Assembly (NCBI RefSeq): GCF_026191355.1
Contig: NZ_JAPHOQ010000018.1
Span: 33,506-97,505 of the forward strand
Source of the DNA: Legionella sheltonii
Lineage (GTDB): Bacteria > Pseudomonadota > Gammaproteobacteria > Legionellales > Legionellaceae
Direction of reading: 5' to 3'
DNA length: 64,000 bases
In this document: piece by piece, positions 19,035 to 28,900 of the stretch
How the letters are laid out: the number at the start of each line of letters is the position of its first letter
Numbering within the stretch: position 1 is the first letter of the stretch
Notes under the pieces: generated by a model
Told to the model about the DNA's origin: nothing
What the model saw: the letters and a program-made list of their open reading frames with translations, nothing else
Database searches by the model: none
Position numbers and translations under genes: made by a program

Positions 19035-19553
19035 ATGCAAAGTAAACATGAGCCAACAACAAATCAAGCGGCATTATCTTTAGATGTCCTTTTTGAAGAA
19101 AATACCAGGGAAGCTGTAGATTTACCTCAAATCCAATCTACAGCAGCTTCAGCCATGAAGATACTTATGTTAGGTAATCAACAAGGCTATATTAATGAAA
19201 TCAACCAACTGGCAAATGCCTGTGCGCAGATACTGGAACAGGGCTCTACTGTGGATTTGGTGGTACAAGCGATTCAATCCGGTATGACTGCCTCGCATCA
19301 ACAGGCACTGGACAAAATAACCAGTGAAATTGGTTTAGGACAATTTCAATTGAATCATTCCAATCGCCTTACTGTCGCCGGACAGAATCTGGAAAAACGC
19401 GTTCGCTGCATGAGACGCTATAAAGAAACTCCTCTTGCAGAACTTATTGAGGCTGTTACGACAGATACCTTAGTTCAAGCAAGTGCACGATTTGGCGCCA
19501 ACCTAGGTGATTTTGATTTTTTAAATTGTAAGCCAGGGTCTGCTAAACTATAA
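19035..19553 (+). CDS. Hypothetical protein, 172 residues
   Basis: A mostly helical soluble protein of unknown family, with no signal peptide. The middle (AMKILMLGNQQGYINEINQLANACAQILEQG split over two helices) and the end (ASARFGANLGDFDFLN) look well conserved in composition. The ATG at 19035 is chosen because GGAG lies six bases before it; the in-frame TTG at 19023 is part of that site. It is a single gene ending at a hairpin shared with the convergent acetyltransferase. No function is assigned. Confidence 0.7.
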   Translation: MQSKHEPTTNQAALSLDVLFEENTREAVDLPQIQSTAASAMKILMLGNQQGYINEINQLANACAQILEQGSTVDLVVQAIQSGMTASHQQALDKITSEIGLGQFQLNHSNRLTVAGQNLEKRVRCMRRYKETPLAELIEAVTTDTLVQASARFGANLGDFDFLNCKPGSAKL

Positions 19554-19587
19554 ACTTTGTGAAGTAGAAACTTTAGTAATGCTGATG

Positions 19588-19611
19588 TAGGTTGAGTCTT
19601 GGCCCAACCTA
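19588..19611. terminator. Bidirectional hairpin between convergent genes
   Basis: TAGGTTG (19588-19594) pairs with CAACCTA (19605-19611) between two convergent genes. It belongs to the TAGGTTGGGCC-type repeat family also seen near 20474, 31383 and 36857. Confidence 0.55.
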
Positions 19612-19622
19612 AAGAATCATCT

Positions 19623-20126
19623 CTATAATTTAATTGTTAATACATCCGTAGGATGAGAGAACAATTGATTTTCCGCTATAATTTGTGCCCCAGAATTTTG
19701 ATAAAATCGATTTAATGAAGGTTTTAATGTATCCAGCATGACGAACTCAGCTTCTTTGGATTTTGCTATTTCCTTGGCTTTTTCGATAATTTGCTTGCCA
19801 AAATTTAATCCACGATAGGGTTTATCTACATAAACATACATTAATTCACTTACGGTGGGTGCTTTGAACTTGTTTTCATTAAACTCAGGGGCCATTTCTT
19901 TGGGAAATAAAGCAAATAAAGCTACAGGCTGACCATTAGATGTTCCCACATAGACATGCTCCTTCAAAGAGCCAAGAAGTTGCTCACGGTATTCAACCCC
20001 TTTGTTACGAATATAGCCCCACTCGTTTTCTGCCCAAGCGGCAACCAATGGTAAATACTCCATACACTCAGATAATTGAGCAAAATCCAATTTATGTTTA
20101 AATAATGCAGTGCTAAAAAGTAACAT
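19623..20126 (-). CDS. GNAT-family N-acetyltransferase
   Basis: A 167-residue GNAT acetyltransferase. The acetyl-CoA pyrophosphate-binding loop reads VDKPYRGLNFGKQIIEKA, preceded by a VSELMYVYV strand and followed by an FVMLDTLKPSLNRFYQNSGA segment typical of motif B. A GAGG ribosome site precedes the ATG. It is a single gene and the acyl acceptor cannot be inferred. Confidence 0.85.
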   Translation of the reverse strand: MLLFSTALFKHKLDFAQLSECMEYLPLVAAWAENEWGYIRNKGVEYREQLLGSLKEHVYVGTSNGQPVALFALFPKEMAPEFNENKFKAPTVSELMYVYVDKPYRGLNFGKQIIEKAKEIAKSKEAEFVMLDTLKPSLNRFYQNSGAQIIAENQLFSHPTDVLTIKL

Positions 20127-20325
20127 GTTACATCCTCATTGCAAGTAAACTCATGCTGGTCATTGAGTTGAACCGAATCCAAACTGGTTAAGTAGGGTAC
20201 TCATTTTTTTTAAAATTTGAAGTTTTTTCATAGGACAACACGCTGATTGAAACGATAAATCACTTTATATTAAGGTCCAAAATCTTATAAAATGGGGCTC
20301 AATCAAAAAGGGAGGCCATTTCATA

Positions 20326-20475
20326 ATGTCCCTATGGAAAAAATTTAAAGCATTTTATAATGCCTCAGCTGAAAATCGAATAGGATTTTATAATTTCCTT
20401 GCCTTTCTCATTATTCCTATTCTAGGGATGACGATTTTGTATGTATTGGTGCGTATTTTTTGGATAAAAGCTTAG
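20326..20475 (+). CDS. Small single-pass membrane protein, 49 residues
   Basis: A 49-codon ORF starting MSLWKKFKAFYNASAENR. A hydrophobic helix (FYNFLAFLIIPILGMTILYV) and a short basic tail (RIFWIKA) follow. AGGGAGG lies about ten bases before the ATG, a strong ribosome site for such a small frame. The pattern of a basic amphipathic start, then one membrane span, supports a real inner-membrane microprotein. It lies between the acetyltransferase and Hsp20 genes and ends in a repeat hairpin. Function unknown. Confidence 0.6.
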   Translation: MSLWKKFKAFYNASAENRIGFYNFLAFLIIPILGMTILYVLVRIFWIKA

Positions 20476-20520
20476 GTTGGAAGGTGTGGTTAACACCCTC
20501 ACCCTGACTTCTCCCAACCT
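20474..20520. repeat. Nested hairpin of the TAGGTTGG repeat family
   Basis: AGGTTGG (20474-20480) pairs with CCAACCT (20514-20520). Inside, GGTGT (20483-20487) pairs with ACACC (20493-20497). It overlaps the stop codon of the small membrane protein and may serve as its terminator. Confidence 0.5.
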
Positions 20521-20595
20521 TACACGCGGTGGAGAGCGAGTTACTCCATGCTCAAATAATGTCCCCTGGTGATCATGATGAGCCAATTTTTAGAG

Positions 20596-21123
20596 CTACT
20601 TGGCTTGTTCCACTTTGATCTCTCGAGTTCCAGTTTTAGATTCCGTTTTTTTAGGTAAATCAACCCAAAGCATTCCTTTTTTAAACGTCGCTTTCGCCTT
20701 AGTCAAATCAACGCTAGTGGGCAAAGAAATGGATCGTTCATATTTCCCAAAGCTGATTTCTCGGGAAATATATCGTTTACCTTCATTTTTTTTCGAACTG
20801 GACTTTTCACCACTAATAGTGAGTACATTATCCAATATGGAAACCTTAATGTCTTTTTCGTCCAAACCTGGCATTTCTAACTGAACACAGAAATGATCTT
20901 TATCTTCAACAACATCCATTGAGGGAGCAAGAGCTAGTTTTTCAAATTGTCCCCAATTAAATTTGGTTGGTGAAAAGAAATCATTAAAGTCACTAAATAA
21001 TCGATCCACTTCATTTTGCAGACTTAAAAATGGATTTTGTGAACGATTAATTTGAATGGAAGCCCCCTTGCTTGTCGATCCTTTGCTGGGAGTTCCTTTC
21101 TTAAATTGCGTTACTTTGCTCAT
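20596..21123 (-). CDS. Hsp20-family small heat-shock protein
   Basis: A 175-residue small heat-shock protein, an ATP-independent holdase chaperone. A basic serine/threonine-rich N-terminus leads to the alpha-crystallin domain (residues ~65-160), with PSMDVVEDKDHF, LEMPGLDEKDIKV, LTISGEKSS and FKKGMLWVDLPK. An IbpA-type I-x-I tail is not obvious; it ends REIKVEQAK. A perfect GGAGG site lies before the ATG. In Legionella such genes (GspA type) are stress-induced. No clear sigma-32 promoter was recognised upstream. Confidence 0.92.
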   Translation of the reverse strand: MSKVTQFKKGTPSKGSTSKGASIQINRSQNPFLSLQNEVDRLFSDFNDFFSPTKFNWGQFEKLALAPSMDVVEDKDHFCVQLEMPGLDEKDIKVSILDNVLTISGEKSSSKKNEGKRYISREISFGKYERSISLPTSVDLTKAKATFKKGMLWVDLPKKTESKTGTREIKVEQAK

Positions 21124-21307
21124 GATATACCTCCATATGATCTATGGCATCTAATAAAATTTTGGTACATAAACCAGTTTTGTCAAATGAAGGCTGGATT
21201 GGTTCATTCTTGAATTGGTCACCTCCAGAAAATCAAAAATCAATCAAATTGCGCCATTTAATACAGCCCTAATGAGCTATGATCTTGCACAATCCAAACA
21301 CTTTAAC

Positions 21308-21844
21308 TTAATGGACAATTACATTCTGCATCACGTGTCTCACCGGGTGTCGGTATTGCATCCAGAGTAATAAAAAGGCAATAACGGGCATGAAGATATC
21401 CGTCCAAAATACGCTACCTGCGTTGCCAGGTTCAAAATTATGAGCAACAATCATTTGATAAAGATGCACGCCGGCAGCCCCCCATAAGAACAGGGCAGGA
21501 ACAATAATCGTTGCGGCACGAAAAGCAATTGAACCTCTAAAGCTGATTATTCCATTCATGGCAATTCCCAGGCTGGCAAAGCCGACTTCCATTTGAAATG
21601 GACTTTGTGGCCAACCAATAAACTGCGCGGTAAAATCACCCAAGAAGACATGCATTATAAAGTTAAATAAATAGGCTAATCCAATATTAAACAATAAATA
21701 CCAAGAAAAAATGATTTCAATAACCTTCGCTTTTTTCTTCGGTCTGGAGCAGAATAACCATTCTAGAAGAGAACATATCAAACCAAGTATCAAAAAAGTC
21801 AATGTGACATTGCGCATTGCCAAAATAATCAAATTAACCATAAC
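21308..21844 (-). CDS. DUF6790-type integral membrane protein
   Basis: A ~178-residue protein with five or more membrane helices. The central segment GWPQSPFQMEVGFASLGIAM is a recognisable feature of the DUF6790 family of uncharacterised membrane proteins. The ATG at 21844 is preferred. A longer TTG-initiated form from 21964 would add a polar 40-residue leader not expected in the family, although the ribosome site before 21844 is only moderate (GGGCGG). Function unknown. Confidence 0.72.
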   Translation of the reverse strand, partial: VMVNLIILAMRNVTLTFLILGLICSLLEWLFCSRPKKKAKVIEIIFSWYLLFNIGLAYLFNFIMHVFLGDFTAQFIGWPQSPFQMEVGFASLGIAMNGIISFRGSIAFRAATIIVPALFLWGAAGVHLYQMIVAHNFEPGNAGSVFWTDIFMPVIAFLLLWMQYRHPVRHVMQNVIVH

Positions 21845-22258
21845 ACCGCCCGTTGATAATAGACTGTATTTAAATAATAAATTACCCTGAAAAGGGTAGT
21901 AAATACAATTTATAAAGCACTGCATCCATAGTTTAATGGGATTGAATACTTCATTTTTGAGCAAATTTGTTTTCAGGGTGAATAAAGATGACTATTACGT
22001 GGGTTAAATGAAATATAAAAGATTTATAACCACTTCATTTCTTCCTTTAACCCAATACTAAGGTTAACCAGAATAAACTATAGAGTCCATCTGAATTAAC
22101 ATGAACTATCTTTCATATAAAAGAAAACAATACAGTACAGATTAATTTTTTCGCATACCATAAAGCAAATGAATTTCTGTATTGAAATGCAGCTCAAAAT
22201 GAGAAGTCTTAAGTTGTATCACTTAGACAGCGTATTGAGACGTAATTGATGGAAAATA
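21845..22258. other. AT-rich divergent intergenic region
   Basis: About 410 bases separate the DUF6790 gene from the regulator operon. They are AT-rich and must contain both promoters. No ORF, repeat or clear operator was recognised. Confidence 0.4.
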
Positions 22259-22375
22259 ATGATAACTAATTCTCAAACGTGCAAAATATCAAAACAAATC
22301 CATGAGATAAATCAGCTTTTAACAGCAATGAAAACCTATTTAGGTGGTTGCGAACTTATACATCAGGAACGGTAA
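22259..22375 (+). CDS. 38-residue peptide resembling a histidine-kinase H-box, coupled to the regulator
   Basis: A short ORF (ATG 22259, stop 22373-22375) preceded by GGA five bases upstream. Its centre reads QIHEINQLLTAMKTYLGGCE. This closely follows the H-box of FixL/TtrS-type sensor kinases (HEINQPLTAI..Y..GC), including the phosphorylatable histidine. No PAS or ATPase domain surrounds it. Its stop overlaps the start of the FixJ-like regulator (TAATG), so translation is coupled. It is either the relic of a deleted cognate kinase or a minimal retained phospho-acceptor peptide. The similarity is from motif memory and should be confirmed. Confidence 0.45.
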   Translation: MITNSQTCKISKQIHEINQLLTAMKTYLGGCELIHQER

Positions 22376-23004
22376 TGGATAAGCCTTATACAAATACCAC
22401 CGTTTTTATCGTCGATGATGACCCAGAGATTTGCAAATCATTTCGTTGGTTATTTGAATCAATAAATCTTAAAGTTCAAACTTATGAAACTGCCAAAGAT
22501 TTCCTCGATAATTATAATAATCAAAGCGGATGCTTGATCATCGATGTACGTATGCCTGTGATGAGCGGTTTAGAATTACTAGATCACTTGAATGAGTCAA
22601 AAAACCAATTGCCCATAATCATTATTACGGGTTATGGTGATATTTCAATGGCCATACGCGCTATGAAAGCAGGAGCTGAAGATTTCATTCTTAAACCAGT
22701 CAATCACCAGAATTTATTGGAAATATCACAAAGATGCCTTAAAAAAGTTAAAAGTAATATAACGCTGTCTCAAACTGCTTTTCAGGAGCGAATGAATAGC
22801 TTAACCAAACGTGAAAAACAGGTCATGAATTTGGTTGTTGAAGGCAATCTTAATAAACAGATTGCCTACGAACTTAATATATCGATATCCACTGTTGAAG
22901 TTCATCGTGCTAATGTCATGAGAAAAATGCAGGTAAAATCGTTAGCTGAGCTGATAAAAATTAATCTGATTTATAACCAGATTATTGAATCCACTAATGC
23001 CTGA
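22375..23004 (+). CDS. FixJ/NarL-type response regulator
   Basis: A 209-residue two-component regulator. The receiver domain has an acidic pocket (IVDDDPEIC), phospho-acceptor Asp57 in LIIDVRMPVMSG and the conserved lysine in FILKPVN. The C-terminal LuxR helix-turn-helix reads LTKREKQVMNLVVEG and SISTVEVHRANVMRKM. The ATG at 22375 follows AGGA. A TTG at 22348 in the same frame is rejected. It overlaps the upstream H-box peptide by one base. No intact kinase lies nearby, so it is an orphan. Targets unknown; the cupredoxin gene downstream is a candidate. Confidence 0.92.
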   Translation: MDKPYTNTTVFIVDDDPEICKSFRWLFESINLKVQTYETAKDFLDNYNNQSGCLIIDVRMPVMSGLELLDHLNESKNQLPIIIITGYGDISMAIRAMKAGAEDFILKPVNHQNLLEISQRCLKKVKSNITLSQTAFQERMNSLTKREKQVMNLVVEGNLNKQIAYELNISISTVEVHRANVMRKMQVKSLAELIKINLIYNQIIESTNA

Positions 23005-23086
23005 ATGAACCCCATGCAACTTTTTTGCCTCAACCTTTTGATCTGGATGAATTATTCCATCTTTTGAAAAAAATAGGATGATACAA

Positions 23087-23203
23087 ATGAAACAGCGGTC
23101 CGTTTTTCATCCTTTTCATATTAAGGCCGCGGGAATGAACTATTGGTGCTTGGTATATTTTTACTTTACCAAAGCAGTAGAATTAATCGAGCTGTTCGTT
23201 TAA
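23087..23203 (+). CDS. Possible small ORF, 38 residues
   Basis: An ATG preceded at eight bases by AGGA opens a 38-codon frame starting MKQRSVFHPFHIKAAG and ending in an aromatic hydrophobic segment (NYWCLVYFYFTKAVELIELF). It fills the gap between the response regulator and the cupredoxin gene. The ribosome site and the hydrophobic end are suggestive, but nothing else supports it. Confidence 0.28.
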   Translation: MKQRSVFHPFHIKAAGMNYWCLVYFYFTKAVELIELFV

Positions 23204-23247
23204 TCTACACCCACTCATTAGAAGTCGATTAACATAGGTTTTCAAAT

Positions 23248-23727
23248 ATGATACGTACATTACCAAGAACAATTATTTTGACTATGCTGTGCTCAGGGAT
23301 TTTAAGCAAATCAGCATTGGCACACGCTCATCATGAAACAAGCTCAGTAGGAAGTCCAGGGAATGCAGCAAAAGCCACAAAAACGATTCAAGTGACTGCT
23401 TCGGATAACATGCGTTTTAACTTTTCACAAAAACTAAAACTTCATGATGGTGACATTATAAGCTTTCAAGTAACCAATATTGGAAAAGTACCTCATGAAT
23501 TCTCGATTGGCGATGAAAAGGAGCAAAAAGCACATCAAGAAATGATGCGCGCAATGCCAGGCATGGTCCATGAAGACGGTAATACAATTACCGTTAATCC
23601 TGGTGAAACGAAAACATTAACATGGAAATTTAAATCGAATCCAAAACATGAGGTTGTATTTGCCTGTAATATCCCGGGGCATTTTGAAGCCGGCATGTAC
23701 AAAAAAGCAACGGTTGCGACTACTTAA
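23248..23727 (+). CDS. Periplasmic cupredoxin (plastocyanin/azurin-like)
   Basis: A 159-residue exported copper protein. A signal peptide (MIRTLPRTIILTMLCSG..., cleavage near SALA|HAHH) exposes a histidine-rich mature N-terminus. All four type-1 copper ligands are visible: His83 in KVPHEFSIG, then Cys140, His145 and Met150 in CNIPGHFEAGM. It probably carries electrons or binds copper in the periplasm. It may belong with the regulator upstream. An AGG site precedes the ATG and a hairpin follows the stop. Confidence 0.9.
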   Translation: MIRTLPRTIILTMLCSGILSKSALAHAHHETSSVGSPGNAAKATKTIQVTASDNMRFNFSQKLKLHDGDIISFQVTNIGKVPHEFSIGDEKEQKAHQEMMRAMPGMVHEDGNTITVNPGETKTLTWKFKSNPKHEVVFACNIPGHFEAGMYKKATVATT

Positions 23728-23739
23728 TATAAATCTCTA

Positions 23740-23761
23740 AGTCCCCAAGGATTTGGGGACT
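23740..23761 (+). terminator. Hairpin after the cupredoxin gene
   Basis: AGTCCCCAA (23740-23748) and TTGGGGACT (23753-23761) form a perfect 9-base stem with a 4-base loop 13 bases after the cupredoxin stop. There is no strong T tract, so termination is likely but not certain. Confidence 0.65.
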
Positions 23762-23991
23762 CGTATTGTATCTATTGAAAAAATATTCGGTAAAACCCGA
23801 ACTCTTACCAATTTTTGATGCGGACTTGCAAAAGGAAAAGAAATTATCTGACTTTTTGCGAAAGAATTTATTAGCATAATTTAAAGTATAAATAGCCTAG
23901 GAATTCCTGCAGCCTAGAACTGAGAGACAGACGCACAATTTAAAATAATTTAAGATTTTTTAGTGCAGTGCTTTATACAATAGTTGCCAAA

Positions 23992-25407
23992 TTATGTTTT
24001 AATTTTACGCGCCACTCCGGTTTTAATGGCTGCCTGTTTCACAGCTTGAGCCACCCTCTTTACCACCGTCGTATCAAAAACACTAGGAACAATATAACTA
24101 CAGCTTAAATACTGTTCCTCTATAGAGTTTGCTATAGCATATGCTGCAGCGAGCTTCATTTCCTCATTAATCTCAGTAGCCATACAATCCAGTGCTCCTC
24201 TGAAAATACCAGGGAAGCAGAGTACATTATTAATTTGATTCGGATAATCACTTCGCCCTGTTGCGACAATGGCCGCATATTTTTTGGCATCTTCAGGCAT
24301 TATTTCGGGTATGGGATTAGCCATTGCAAAAACAATTGCATCTTGATTCATTTTTTTTATGTCTTTCGCATCAATCACGCCAGGTTTCGAAACACCAATA
24401 AATACATCTGCGCCCTTTATCGCATCATGTACGGTACCTTTCTCAAGATTAGGATTTGTATGTTCCGCATACCACCGATGGACTGGACTTAACCCGGGCT
24501 TCCCGGCATAGAGCACCCCTTCACAATCACAGCCAATAATATTTTTTACTCCTAAGTTGAGTAACATTTTGGTACATGCCGTCCCAGCAGCCCCAATACC
24601 AACGACAACTACTTTAATCTGTTCCAATTGCTTCTTAACCAATTTGAGCGAATTAATCATTGCAGCAGCCAGCACTACTGCTGTGCCATGTTGATCATCA
24701 TGAAATACCGGGATATTCAATTCTTTCTTGAGTCGCTCCTCCACTTCAAAACAACGAGGTGCAGAAATATCTTCTAAATTAATTCCACCAAATATTGGAG
24801 CAATATTCTTTATAGTAGCAACGATTTCATCCACATTTTGGGTATTCAAACAAATAGGAAACGCATCGACATTTGCAAATTCTTTAAATAATAAGGCTTT
24901 CCCTTCCATGACAGGAATGGCAGCATAAGGCCCCATATTTCCCAAACCTAATACTGCAGTCCCGTCAGAGACTACCGCGACTGTATTTTTTTTAATTGTT
25001 AGATTAAAGACATCTTCTGGCTTTTTATAAATCGCCGTGCAAATTCGCGCCACCCCTGGGGTATAGGCAATGGACAGATCGTCACGTGTCTTTAATGGAA
25101 TACGACTTTTAATTTCAATTTTTCCGCCTAGATGAGCCAGAAAAGTTCGATCAGACACGTGAATCACTTCTAAATTAGGGATGGTGCGCAGTAGTTCGAC
25201 GATTATTTCTGCATGTTTGGTGCCACAGGTGTAAATGGTAATATCACGTATCTGGGCATCTGTTTCAACACGAACGATATCAATCGCACCAATTTGCCCA
25301 CCTTCTTTTTCGATAGCAGCTGCTAATTTACCAAAAGTGCCAGGAGCATTTTTTATGCGAACTCGCATAGTAATGCTATTCGAGGCAGAACACTTTTGAT
25401 TTCTCAT
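23992..25407 (-). CDS. NAD(P)-dependent malic enzyme with N-terminal ACT domain
   Basis: A 471-residue malic enzyme, converting malate to pyruvate and CO2 with reduction of NAD(P). Residues ~10-95 form an ACT regulatory domain (RVRIKNAPGTFGKLAAAI). The catalytic part has SRIPLKTRDDLSIAYTPGVA and HDDQHGTAVVLAAA. The nucleotide-binding glycine loop is VGIGAAGTACTKML. An ideal AAGGAG site precedes the ATG. ACT fusion suggests amino-acid control of flux, fitting an organism that uses amino acids as carbon source. It is a small-type enzyme without the phosphotransacetylase domain. Cofactor preference is not fixed by the sequence seen. Confidence 0.93.
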   Translation of the reverse strand: MRNQKCSASNSITMRVRIKNAPGTFGKLAAAIEKEGGQIGAIDIVRVETDAQIRDITIYTCGTKHAEIIVELLRTIPNLEVIHVSDRTFLAHLGGKIEIKSRIPLKTRDDLSIAYTPGVARICTAIYKKPEDVFNLTIKKNTVAVVSDGTAVLGLGNMGPYAAIPVMEGKALLFKEFANVDAFPICLNTQNVDEIVATIKNIAPIFGGINLEDISAPRCFEVEERLKKELNIPVFHDDQHGTAVVLAAAMINSLKLVKKQLEQIKVVVVGIGAAGTACTKMLLNLGVKNIIGCDCEGVLYAGKPGLSPVHRWYAEHTNPNLEKGTVHDAIKGADVFIGVSKPGVIDAKDIKKMNQDAIVFAMANPIPEIMPEDAKKYAAIVATGRSDYPNQINNVLCFPGIFRGALDCMATEINEEMKLAAAYAIANSIEEQYLSCSYIVPSVFDTTVVKRVAQAVKQAAIKTGVARKIKT

Positions 25408-25462
25408 AGCAGCTCCTTATCCCATATTTTAAAATGAACTCCTAAATTTTTTCTTTAAAAAC

Positions 25463-25672
25463 TTAAGTATAGTCGTTGCCACCATCCTCATTGGTTGAAT
25501 TGATAAACTCCAGATCCATTGGTTTTCCAGGAATTGTTCGATTTTCACTAGCCCACTCACCTAAATCAATGAGTTTACATCGGTCGGAACAAAATGGCTT
25601 AAACGGGTTTTCTGGATACCAGGTATTTTGTTTCCCGCAGGTAGGGCAGATAATTTTTTGATGGTTATTCAT
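25463..25672 (-). CDS. yacG: DNA gyrase inhibitor / zinc-finger protein YacG
   Basis: A 69-residue YacG. It has the CPTCGKQ zinc-binding pair, then [15 protein letters not shown] with the second cysteine pair, and an acidic tail. Length and motif spacing are typical. The ATG at 25672 is preferred over an upstream GTG/TTG extension at 25717 that lacks similarity. It follows the same direction as malic enzyme, and coaE and pilD neighbours common elsewhere are absent here. YacG binds GyrB and limits gyrase activity in E. coli. Confidence 0.9.
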   Translation of the reverse strand: MNNHQKIICPTCGKQNTWYPENPFKPFCSDRCKLIDLGEWASENRTIPGKPMDLEFINSTNEDGGNDYT

Positions 25673-25767
25673 AACAGTCTTCGTTAATTGATGTAGTACG
25701 GAGTATGCGACATACAACCCGTGATTTTCAACTCAGCTCTTACATCTATAAGTATAGTACTTGGCTC

Positions 25768-25791
25768 AATTTTTCATGGATATGAAAAATT
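25768..25791. promoter_or_regulatory. Perfect 10-base palindrome before the large effector-like gene
   Basis: AATTTTTCAT (25768-25777), GGAT, then ATGAAAAATT (25782-25791), located between yacG and the 1,221-residue gene. A perfect dyad in a promoter region suggests an operator for a dimeric regulator, though a terminator for neither gene is needed here. Confidence 0.45.
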
Positions 25792-25922
25792 CATATTCTG
25801 TAGGTTGAAGTTCGTGCGTTCGATCGAAATATCGATGCTCAAAAAAACAACCATGTCTTTATTTTTGCAACAAGAGAGTCTTGTTTGTTACCATAGTGGC
25901 AATTTAATTTAAGTTTAAAAAA

Positions 25923-28900
25923 ATGTCTGATAAGAAATTCGATATTCTTTCGTGCACCATTGATGAGGATCAAATGGTAGTTGCCAAACAATGGGCTGAT
26001 ACCTTTATATATAATTCAAAAGATGATGTTGCAGTAAATATGACTCAGCTCTTACTGGCTTGTTTGGCTTGCGGTGACTTCAAGACTCGTTCTTATCTAT
26101 CCAAGTCATCTAAATTGCAAGCTCCGTCAGATCAATTAACCATCGCTGATTATGTATCCCATGCAAGCCGCATTATTCTTGACTATCAAGAGCTCAATGG
26201 ATCGAATAGGAAAGAATTATTAGATTATTTCCCTGCTCCAGACTCACAAAATACTGTTTTTTCCCGCTCAGCCACTCATAATGTGACTCGCGGTATTGAT
26301 GGTTCAGTGGTTGAAGGTAAAGGGGTTCTTCTGGGAATTATGGGACAATTACCCGTAATGATTAAAACACCCCTGGATTTTGGTATTAATATTGCCATGG
26401 GTGGCATGGGAAAAACGAATTTTTATGGAAAAAAAATAGCAAACAATGGATGCAGTGGCCATTTTTATTTTCACCGTAATGATAACCATAGCCTGCTTCT
26501 ACTGGGATTGGAACAAACAGCACCTTCAGCCTCCGCCTTAGAATTCCTGTTAGGAACTAAAAAAGATCCTGATGAGGTACAACAAAATCACGATCAATTT
26601 GGTCAAGGTCATTCCTTAAAAGGAGCTTCTGACACATATACTGCTGCCGGTTCTTTATATTTTAGCGACCCTGTTTATCAAGCAAAACTTCTATTAGAAA
26701 AAGGCGTTTTTCCACCAGATAAATATGGCGCAATGCGAGTCACGATTACTGACGAAAATTGGCCATATATCAAGCAATTTTTAGATCAATTAAAAAAAGC
26801 GAGTCTTGAAGATGAAAGTCATCAAAAGCAATTGTTAGATTTACTATTAAGCAAACCTAAAACAGCAACCCCTGATCAAGGAGAGTGCCTAAGTTATATT
26901 GCGCTTGATTTCGATAGTTATTTGAAACGTGTTTATCACGTTTTTATTACAGCAAGTCAATTGGATGCTGAAAATCAACTAACTCTCTTTAATTTACAAT
27001 CTCAATTATTAGCGACGATTAAAAAGTTGCAACAAGGACATATTGAGCAATATGAAATCTTTAACGATCAGATTACTCAAATCATTCAAACAAAAAATAC
27101 GCCACCTGAATACCAACAGGCTATTCTTCGTATTCAAAAGTTATTTGAATTGCAACTTAAAATTGATCCAATACTGAAGCAAACCCATGAGGAACTCTTA
27201 TTAAAAAATCTATACGATGATTTACATGAAGAAAGCAAAATTCTCCTGGAAAAACTGTTAGGAATTCAAAAGCATTTCCAAGAGCTATCTCATGAAAAGC
27301 AGACAGAGTCACTAACCCACTTTCTCCAGCAAATTGACATGCACATTAAGGAGCTGCAAAAATCATTCTCCACTTTTCCAGTAGAGATTGATTTATCTTC
27401 AAGTTGGGTAATGTGTGATTATCCTGTTTCCATCACCACGAACTCTATTGAGCAATTAAACAAAATCATTGAACGCGCTAAATTATTTACGAAACCCATC
27501 GCATTAACAGGCAAAGATGCAATGACTTTCCCTGATCTCATCTCAAGCTGGGAAGAGCAACTCCTACCTTTTGCTCAAATCAATCTTATTGATTATGCAA
27601 AATTAAACCTGAACGATTTAGCGCAACAATTTAATGATTATGTGGATGCTTTAGCACAACAATCAGAGCTATTTAACTTTTGGGAACATCAGCCCTCTCA
27701 AACAACAAATATCTTAGCTGACTTCTTCATGAAACAACCCGAATTTGAACTCGGGCAAACTCTTGTTGGACAATACCGTGAAAGTACGCTCCTGAAGCGC
27801 TTATTTTCTTTAGATCTTGCAAATCTTAGTCCATCGGGTTTTAAAGCCTATGAAGATCTTAATGCAGAATATAAGAAACATCACCCTAATTCATACTGGT
27901 GCCAAGTCAACGAACTTCTTACAGCAGGCTCTGATGTACTACTTATGCTTCGTGCTTTAAAAATCCAACAGACCACTAAGTCTTCCTGGGAAGATATGAG
28001 CGCTACAGTCACTTTATTTCAAGAGGCTGTACTGCGATTTAAAAAAGCGAATGACGAGCTACAACGTTTCCGCAGTACTTTTCAGAAATCTTCTGTTGAA
28101 GTATTTGAAAGTCCTTTTTTCTACTCCATTAATGATGAAACACTGCAACAGATGAATGGGGTGCAACTTGCTACTATATGCCTGGAAGAACTGAATGCGA
28201 CCTCACCGAGTATTTTGGTGAACCGCATCATGAAGGATCAAGCACTGTGGCAAACTATAGATCAAGGATTGCAAAATGAAGCATTTACCAAGCATAAAGA
28301 TGTCGAGAATAAAATCATCACGTTGCGTCAAATCCGACATTTTTGGGAATTAGTCCAGCAATTTAAGGAACATTCTGATCTGGAAGCAAAGAAGGACTTT
28401 TTTGCGAAACTGCAGAATGCAACGACAGAATCTAAGTCTATCTTTGGAGCTGCTGAAACGATTGAAAATGCGCAAATGGAGCTGCAACAACTGCAGGAAT
28501 ACGTGCAGCAACGACTTAATTTAGCAAAAGAGGAAAATAAACCCGCTGCACTGCACTTATTGGAAGAAAAATATAATAGGCTTCCAGAACATGAGCGAAA
28601 TCACTATGCCTCCCAATTGTCTCAAGTAAAAAAAGAGATTTATCAATTTTATCTGGGGCAAATCAATTTATCGCAGAATATTGAAGAGAGAAAAAAGATA
28701 TTTCTTATCTTAAATCAATTATTTGTGAAACTGCCTCTTGATATACAAAAACAATTCCAGGAAGAACATCAAACCCGACAAATAGAAGATATTTTGTATG
28801 GGCTATATGACCGCTTAAAAAAAACCATCTCAGTGGCTGATAAGAAAAGAGTATTCGATGATCCTATTTTTTCGAAAACTATAGAGGATTTTGAAAGTTT

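Noticed and set aside
25721..25912. 63-codon plus-strand open frame before the large effector-like gene
   Set aside because: It spans the promoter region and the perfect palindrome; composition does not look like a protein.
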